From contig SCFE01000116.1 of the NCBI GenBank assembly GCA_004352715.1, forward strand, positions 1,280,998 to 1,344,997: a stretch of DNA of 64,000 nt. Direction: 5' to 3'. The position numbers and the translations under genes are program-made. A model generated the notes under the pieces. That model searched no databases. It saw only the letters and a program-made list of their open reading frames with translations, and was not told the origin of the DNA. This DNA comes from Hofstenia miamia. Its lineage: Eukaryota > Xenacoelomorpha > Acoela. Position 1 is the first letter of the stretch; every line of letters begins with the position of its first letter. Shown here in pieces: positions 57,645-64,000 of this stretch.

Positions 57645-58579
57645 NNNNNNNNNNNNNNNNNNNNNNNNNNNNNNNNNNNNNNNNNNNNNNNNNNNNNNNN
57701 NNNNNNNNNNNNNNNNNNNNNNNNNNNNNNNNNNNNNNNNNNNNNNNNNNNNNNNNNNNNNNNNNNNNNNNNNNNNNNNNNNNNNNNNNNNNNNNNNNNN
57801 NNNNNNNNNNNNNNNNNNNNNNNNNNNNNNNNNNNNNNNNNNNNNNNNNNNNNNNNNNNNNNNNNNNNNNNNNNNNNNNNNNNNNNNNNNNNNNNNNNNN
57901 NNNNNNNNNNNNNNNNNNNNNNNNNNNNNNNNNNNNNNNNNNNNNNNNNNNNNNNNNNNNNNNNNNNNNNNNNNNNNNNNNNNNNNNNNNNNNNNNNNNN
58001 NNNNNNNNNNNNNNNNNNNNNNNNNNNNNNNNNNNNNNNNNNNNNNNNNNNNNNNNNNNNNNNNNNNNNNNNNNNNNNNNNNNNNNNNNNNNNNNNNNNN
58101 NNNNNNNNNNNNNNNNNNNNNNNNNNNNNNNNNNNNNNNNNNNNNNNNNNNNNNNNNNNNNNNNNNNNNNNNNNNNNNNNNNNNNNNNNNNNNNNNNNNN
58201 NNNNNNNNNNNNNNNNNNNNNNNNNNNNNNNNNNNNNNNNNNNNNNNNNNNNNNNNNNNNNNNNNNNNNNNNNNNNNNNNNNNNNNNNNNNNNNNNNNNN
58301 NNNNNNNNNNNNNNNNNNNNNNNNNNNNNNNNNNNNNNNNNNNNNNNNNNNNNNNNNNNNNNNNNNNNNNNNNNNNNNNNNNNNNNNNNNNNNNNNNNNN
58401 NNNNNNNNNNNNNNNNNNNNNNNNNNNNNNNNNNNNNNNNNNNNNNNNNNNNNNNNNNNNNNNNNNNNNNNNNNNNNNNNNNNNNNNNNNNNNNNNNNNN
58501 NNNNNNNNNNNNNNNNNNNNNNNNNNNNNNNNNNNNNNNNNNNNNNNNNNNNNNNNNNNNNNNNNNNNNNNNNNNNNNN
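57645..58579. other. Assembly gap (935 N)
   Basis: 935 N between minus-strand integrase and plus-strand RT. It hides the change of orientation between the two elements. Confidence 0.95.
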
Positions 58580-59870
58580 GACAAACCAATTAAGCTACCA
58601 GTCAGAAGGGTTACCAAACAGATGAAAGATGAATACAATTGCATACTGGAGAAACTGATTGACAATAAAATCATCTGCCCAAACAGGAGCCCATATGCAG
58701 CACCAACCGTATTCCTGAAACAAGGAGACAAGTATCGCCTATGCATAGACTTTCATAAATTAAATGAGGTGCCAAAAAGGATTCATATCCCCTACCATGG
58801 ATAGAGGACATGCTCTATGAGGCCAGTAAGCATAAATATTTCACAACATTAGACCTATGCAAAGCCTATGGGCAGGTAAAGATGGAAGAAGACGATATTG
58901 AGAAGACAGCATTCATAACTCCCTATGGCTCATACGAATGGATATATATGGCGTTCAGACTGTGTAACACACCAGCAACCTTCCAGAGATATATTATGAA
59001 AGTACTGAAGAGCAAGACACTTAGAATGGAGGAAGGGGTTGATGCCTATATAGATGATATCATAGTAACTAGTGATACAATCCAGGAATATCTGGAAAAA
59101 TTAGAAAGAATGGTAACAATATTGGAGAATGCAGGACTTCATATTAATGGGAACAAATGTGACATTCTCAAAGAGAAAATAGTATTTCTAGGAAGAACAA
59201 TAGAGAAAGGCAGAATATGAATGAAGGATAATGCCAGAGAAATGATCTGTAAAATAGAAAAGCCTAATAACAAGAAAGATATACAGAGGATAATGGGATT
59301 CTTCAACTATGGGAATTTCATCCTGAACATAGCTGGTAAGACAGTGAAGATGACCAGATTAATGAGGAAATCAGTACCATTCCAATGGACCTGGCAGGAG
59401 CAGGAAGAACTAGATAACATCAAAGAAGAACTGGCAAAACTACCATCTCTTAACACACCAAACTACAACAAACAATTTATATTGGATTGTGACGCAAGTA
59501 AAGTGGTGATTGGGGCCATCCTGGGACAAATGAAAAACGGAAAAGAGGTTCCCATACAGTTTTTCAGTCATAGGTTGAGAGCAAGTGAAGAAAATTATGG
59601 ATCTACCAAAGTAGAGATGCTGGCATTAATTAAAAGTATTAAAAAATTTTGACACTTCTTGATCTGTAGAGAATTTAGGGTACTCACGGACAACAGCAGA
59701 CTGGCATGGTTGGAGAAGTTTTTTGGAGACAAGTCCAGAATAGTGTCACGTTGGATAAAATACTTGAATGAATTCACATTCACAGTTGAGCATAGGAAAG
59801 GCACCCTACATAACAATGCAGACTTCTAGACATTGCTACCAGAACATCAGAGAGATGTGGTAAAAACAAA
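58580..59870 (+). pseudogene. Gypsy reverse transcriptase and RNase H
   Basis: The most complete RT in the window. 58580-58804: KPIKLPVRRV, SPYAAPTVFLKQGDKYRLCI. 58810-59220: YFTTLDLCKAYGQVKMEEDD, TAFITPYGSYEWIYMAFRLC, then AYIDDIIVTS with the catalytic Y-x-D-D intact. A frameshift occurs at about 58780 and an in-frame TGA at 59218-59220. 59221-59652: the thumb and connection (NKKDIQRIMGFFNY) and RNase H (FILDCDASKVVIGAILGQ, then KVEMLALIKSI). After a TGA at about 59650 come VLTDNSRLAWL and EHRKGTLHNNADF. No LTR or gag is visible upstream because of the gap. Confidence 0.88.
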
Positions 59871-60304
59871 TAGAGAGAAAAAACAGTTTCAATTTTTGCC
59901 ACACACTGAATATGAGTGATTGCCAGAAATAAACGTGGACAAAGAAGGTCAAGCCATGCTACCAATACTAATGAGGGAATAAATATCTGAAAAAGAAATT
60001 GTGGACAAACAGAGAGACGACATAAATCCTCAGTGAAATTATAAAAAAGATAGAAGAACCTTGGCAACACTATCAAAATTAACGGTGGGATACTATGAGC
60101 ATTATAAGTGGAAGATAAACAAAAACAGACTACTATACATTGAAGCCAGCAATAACCAGATTGCAATACCAGACTACTTCAAAAGAGAATTGATAAGGAA
60201 AATACATGAGAAGGGCCACCTGGGAATCTCACAGATGTAAAAAACCGTCAATGCAAGGTTTATAACAACAGCCATGAGGAAAGTTATTGAAGGCATCATC
60301 AATA
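59871..60304 (+). pseudogene. Gypsy integrase N-terminal zinc-binding region
   Basis: After a poorly conserved linker (59880-60080), 60085-60300 encodes YYEHYKWKINKNRLLYI and then IHEKGHLGISQ, the H-x3-H half of an integrase HHCC zinc finger, followed by a stop and KTVNARFITTAM up to the gap at 60305. It continues from the RNase H of the same element. Confidence 0.65.
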
Positions 60305-61304
60305 NNNNNNNNNNNNNNNNNNNNNNNNNNNNNNNNNNNNNNNNNNNNNNNNNNNNNNNNNNNNNNNNNNNNNNNNNNNNNNNNNNNNNNNNNNNNNNNN
60401 NNNNNNNNNNNNNNNNNNNNNNNNNNNNNNNNNNNNNNNNNNNNNNNNNNNNNNNNNNNNNNNNNNNNNNNNNNNNNNNNNNNNNNNNNNNNNNNNNNNN
60501 NNNNNNNNNNNNNNNNNNNNNNNNNNNNNNNNNNNNNNNNNNNNNNNNNNNNNNNNNNNNNNNNNNNNNNNNNNNNNNNNNNNNNNNNNNNNNNNNNNNN
60601 NNNNNNNNNNNNNNNNNNNNNNNNNNNNNNNNNNNNNNNNNNNNNNNNNNNNNNNNNNNNNNNNNNNNNNNNNNNNNNNNNNNNNNNNNNNNNNNNNNNN
60701 NNNNNNNNNNNNNNNNNNNNNNNNNNNNNNNNNNNNNNNNNNNNNNNNNNNNNNNNNNNNNNNNNNNNNNNNNNNNNNNNNNNNNNNNNNNNNNNNNNNN
60801 NNNNNNNNNNNNNNNNNNNNNNNNNNNNNNNNNNNNNNNNNNNNNNNNNNNNNNNNNNNNNNNNNNNNNNNNNNNNNNNNNNNNNNNNNNNNNNNNNNNN
60901 NNNNNNNNNNNNNNNNNNNNNNNNNNNNNNNNNNNNNNNNNNNNNNNNNNNNNNNNNNNNNNNNNNNNNNNNNNNNNNNNNNNNNNNNNNNNNNNNNNNN
61001 NNNNNNNNNNNNNNNNNNNNNNNNNNNNNNNNNNNNNNNNNNNNNNNNNNNNNNNNNNNNNNNNNNNNNNNNNNNNNNNNNNNNNNNNNNNNNNNNNNNN
61101 NNNNNNNNNNNNNNNNNNNNNNNNNNNNNNNNNNNNNNNNNNNNNNNNNNNNNNNNNNNNNNNNNNNNNNNNNNNNNNNNNNNNNNNNNNNNNNNNNNNN
61201 NNNNNNNNNNNNNNNNNNNNNNNNNNNNNNNNNNNNNNNNNNNNNNNNNNNNNNNNNNNNNNNNNNNNNNNNNNNNNNNNNNNNNNNNNNNNNNNNNNNN
61301 NNNN
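60305..61304. other. Assembly gap (1000 N)
   Basis: Exactly 1000 N separating the integrase start of one plus-strand element from the gag of the next. Confidence 0.95.
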
Positions 61305-62708
61305 GAAAGTGAGAAGTTGCAACAACTGATGACTCAAATGCACGAGGAGAATGTTAGTCTAAGAGAAGATAATATCTCAAAACAACTTGAGATAGACAAT
61401 TTGAAAGATGAAATTCGACTAATATTGTTAACAAATGAAGAAAATAGAGACAAAGAAAAATGGAATGTTAAAGTAATACAAAATATGGTAATACAAGAGC
61501 CAGAAAAGTTAATTGGAAGTAAACCAATGAAGGAAGCACACACTGAAATGTACAAAGACTGTCAAACATAGGACGAATTTGTAGAAAAATTGGTTGTGAA
61601 CATAACAAAACAAGTCAAGGAGAACTGCAAAAACCCAAGTGAAACAAAACCTATATATGAAGAAACAATATTGTCAGAAGAGGAAGACTATGATATGCTG
61701 GCATACAAAGCAATACTGCCTAAATTTACAGGGAGAGTAGACAGTTACTCACCTACATTTAAAGAATGGATTCAGATGTTCAAAATGAGTATGAAAGAAA
61801 GAAAAGTTATACAAAAGCAAGCAGTGGCAAGATTTCCTTTATACTTGGGAAGGGCAGCATATCAGCATTATTTAGTGTTGGATCTGGAGACTAAAACAGA
61901 TTATAAAAAACTAATAGGAGAGTACCAATGGTATTACGATGACAAAAGCTTCAAAAGTCAGTATTGGATGTTATTAAATAGTTTGAAAATGAATAAAAGG
62001 GAAGATCTGCGTAATTACATGTTGCAAGTAGAAAGATTACTGAAACTGAGTTCCAGAGAGAGCACATACTCCAAATATGACCTGTTTTCTCATATCTGTA
62101 AGGGATTACCAGAACNAAAGCTTCAAAAGTCAGTATCAGATGTTATTAAATAGTTTGAAAATGAATAAAAGGGAAGATCTGTGTAATTACATGTCGCAAG
62201 TAGAAAGATTACTTAAACTGAGTTCCAGAGAGAACACATACTCTAAATATGACCTGTTTTCTCATATCTGTAAGGGATTACCAGAACTGATTCGACAACA
62301 GTTTGAAATTAAATGTGATGACGATGATTCTTTAGAAAGGATGATAAGAAAAGTTTGGGGATACAGGTTACTATGGAAAATAATGCCCGAATTAATGAAA
62401 AGTCGACAATAACAAAAGTAATAATACCGACAATGACAAGTGGAATGAATAGAATGAAGAAAGATGAAAATGGAAAACCAAAAGATGAGATTATTAAAAT
62501 AAAGTTAAAGGATGGAACAGTAAAGAGGATAAATAGAAAGGACTTGAAATGTCAGACATGTGGAAAGAAAGGCCATACCAAAAAATATTGCAGAAGACAG
62601 ATCAACTTTATCGAAGAAGAAGAAGCTTATTTTGATGATAAAGATTTATTAGATGATGAAGATGAAACTGAACAAATGGAAGAGATAGAAAATGAAACAT
62701 TAAACTAA
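61305..62708 (+). pseudogene. Gypsy gag (second copy), CCHC knuckle intact
   Basis: 61317-61571 encodes the coiled coil (HEENVSLREDNISKQLEID), ending at a TAG. 61590-62115: LPKFTGRVDSYSPTFKEWIQ, RFPLYLGRAAYQHYLVLDLE, SFKSQYWMLLNSLKMNKRED and SHICKGLPE (CA-like). After the N at 62116 the last ~170 nt are repeated (62117-62285 resembles 61944-62115), so this is probably an assembly overlap. 62355-62708 encodes a zinc knuckle CQTCGKKGHTKKYC, a canonical C-x2-C-x4-H-x4-C, and an acidic tail (DDKDLLDDEDETEQMEEIEN). It is the better-preserved gag of the window, with one stop and one frameshift. Confidence 0.82.
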
Positions 62709-62779
62709 AGGGAGCACCGTCTCCAGTAAACTGTGCACCTGTTCTAATTGTAACAGACCTAATCAAGACAAATACATTT

Positions 62780-63102
62780 ACAGTTGTAATAAATGGTGTG
62801 ATGGTCAAAGCAACCATAATATCAATCATCACTGATGAATGCGCAGCGAAAATAGGATTTGACAGAACAAAGTTAAAAAGTGAAAAGAGTAGACTATTAA
62901 ACGCATCGGGAGATTACATTGATGTAAAAGGAAAAAATTAGTGGAAGTACCAATGAGAATTGCTAATATGACATTTTGGCAAACATTTACAATTATTGAT
63001 ACAGAAAAGAATTCACTACCCTATGAAGTTATATTAGGTAATGATTTTTTAATGGATAACAAGTGCATTATTGATTACATGAACAAAACCATATCAGTGT
63101 AA
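62780..63102 (+). pseudogene. Gypsy protease domain lacking its active site
   Basis: Encodes MVKATIISIITDECAAKIGF, which aligns with ATIDTGAAILIITDE of the copy at 46352, but five residues including D-T-G are missing. It continues LLNASGDYIDVKGK. After a frameshift at about 62937 come RIANMTFWQTFTIID and LPYEVILGNDFL, ending at TAA 63100-63102. Without the catalytic Asp it cannot be a working protease. Confidence 0.75.
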
Positions 63103-63675
63103 GAGGAAGTGGTGACAACCTGTGAAGAGGAGGAAGACACAGAAATAATAATATTTCAATTAAAGGAAGATATAAAGATTCTACCAAATAATTGGAAAAT
63201 GTGTCAAATATAAACAGAGGAAAACATAATGGCTGAAGTCATGATCTACGATCAGAAGGGAATTAATACAAAAAAGTTATCTATTCCATCAAGCTTGTGC
63301 ATACTAAAAGAAGGTACGGGAACTATACTGATTTTGAATGCAACAAAGCCACGTGGTTAACATAAAAAAGACACCTTAAAACTGAAAGGGAAGAGAGTGA
63401 AAACTGAAAAAACTATGGTAAACAAAGCGATCAATATAGTAGAAGAAGAAAAAGAATATCAAATACTGGAAGTGAATGATGAAGACTATCGGCATCTGAG
63501 TAAAGAGGAGAGAATGAAATTAATAGAGATACTGCAAAAACATGCCAAAATATTTAATTATGGTGAGATAAGCGTGGGCAAAGCAGTGGGGGAGACGCAC
63601 AAAATAGTGACAACAACAGAGGAACCAATAAGATTGCCATGCAGGAGAGTTCCTGAAAATTTGAAAGAACATTAT
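63103..63675 (+). pseudogene. Gypsy protease-RT linker and RT N-terminus, cut by an LTR
   Basis: 63103-63360 is linker (ENIMAEVMIYDQKG). 63397-63675 encodes NDEDYRHLSKEERMKLIEIL, then HKIVTTTEEPIRLPCRRVPE, the region just before the RT palm, matching 47210-47380 and 58580. At 63676 the frame is replaced by an LTR start. Confidence 0.75.
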
Positions 63676-64000
63676 TGTAACATAATCCAATCATGTGTGG
63701 TCAAGTTGAGAAAAATAGATGAAAGAACTAAGACTGAACTTTGAAATAAATATTAATTGTACAACACATGATTATTATTAGTTAAGTATTTGTAAAATGA
63801 TAATGCAGTATTTTTTCATATTAATTAATTTGGCAGTATATTTGACAAAAGGTGAAAGGCCGAACTCGCAAATGCTAATTAATGCTGACGTGCGTAATCA
63901 TCAGACAAAGGATAATCAGAGAATTGGAAATTGTCAACAACTCAGATTAACAGGTACTAGCGAAATATATGAATGTTTATTATTTTCCAAGTATAAAAAT
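63676..64000 (+). mobile_element. LTR (subfamily C) inserted in RT, cut by the window edge
   Basis: Begins TGTAACATAATCCAATCATG, related to the B-type start TGTGACATAATC. It contains AACAGGTACTAG (63950) followed by AAGTATAAAAAT at the window edge, the promoter block. The four bases before it are TTAT; the other side is outside the window. Confidence 0.75.

Overview
This is AT-rich (roughly 70% A+T by eye) animal nuclear DNA. It holds no operons, rRNA or tRNA genes that I can see, and almost everything recognisable is transposable-element sequence. Animal origin is inferred from the mix: a Ty3/Gypsy LTR element, a CR1-type LINE, and hAT, Tc1/mariner, pogo/Tigger and piggyBac relics. The coding pieces have no codon or GC signature of bacteria. 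An invertebrate is likely, but I cannot name the species. Runs of N at 7630-8629, 16327-16355, 30854-30965, 55037-56036, 57645-58579 and 60305-61304, plus single N at 38870, 41506 and 62116, are assembly gaps.

Layout. 1-14.3 kb: nested LTRs and several copies, on both strands, of one long unrecognised reading frame, here called ORF3. 13.5-20.1 kb: a ~1 kb inverted duplication of the integrase-tail/ORF3-start region around non-coding DNA with a solo LTR. 20.1-27.1 kb: mostly featureless AT-rich DNA with one convincing host-type coding exon on the minus strand (21788-22213). 27.1-30.4 kb: a decayed hAT transposase (minus) with a 449-bp mariner relic beside it. 30.4-34.3 kb: AT-rich spacer with (AT)n. 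34.3-35.7 kb: internally deleted pogo/Tigger. 36.15-37.7 kb: a nearly complete piggyBac transposase with in-frame stops. 37.8-42.05 kb: a CR1-like LINE with an esterase-type ORF1 and a 2A-like motif at the start of ORF2. 42.05-50.3 kb: a Gypsy deletion derivative (gag-protease-partial RT) followed by back-to-back LTRs. 50.3-64 kb: further Gypsy copies, integrase+ORF3 on the minus strand and gag/pol on the plus strand, cut by gaps.

Put together, the Gypsy copies give a consistent map: LTR - primer site - gag (coiled coil, CA-like region, CCHC knuckle) - aspartic protease - RT - RNase H - integrase (DD35E) - ORF3 - polypurine tract - LTR. ORF3 (about 1,300 codons in the fullest copy) begins in an 8-nt overlap with the pol stop codon and runs to the polypurine tract, the position env occupies in errantiviruses. 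Its readable pieces are lysine/glutamate-rich and soluble-looking, with repeated QLKG peptides near the N-terminus. Its C-terminal third carries a D-I-E strand motif and a conserved H-x4-D-A motif that resemble a DEDDh 3'-5' exonuclease. This ORF3 is the best candidate here for an undescribed system. Every copy in the window is broken.
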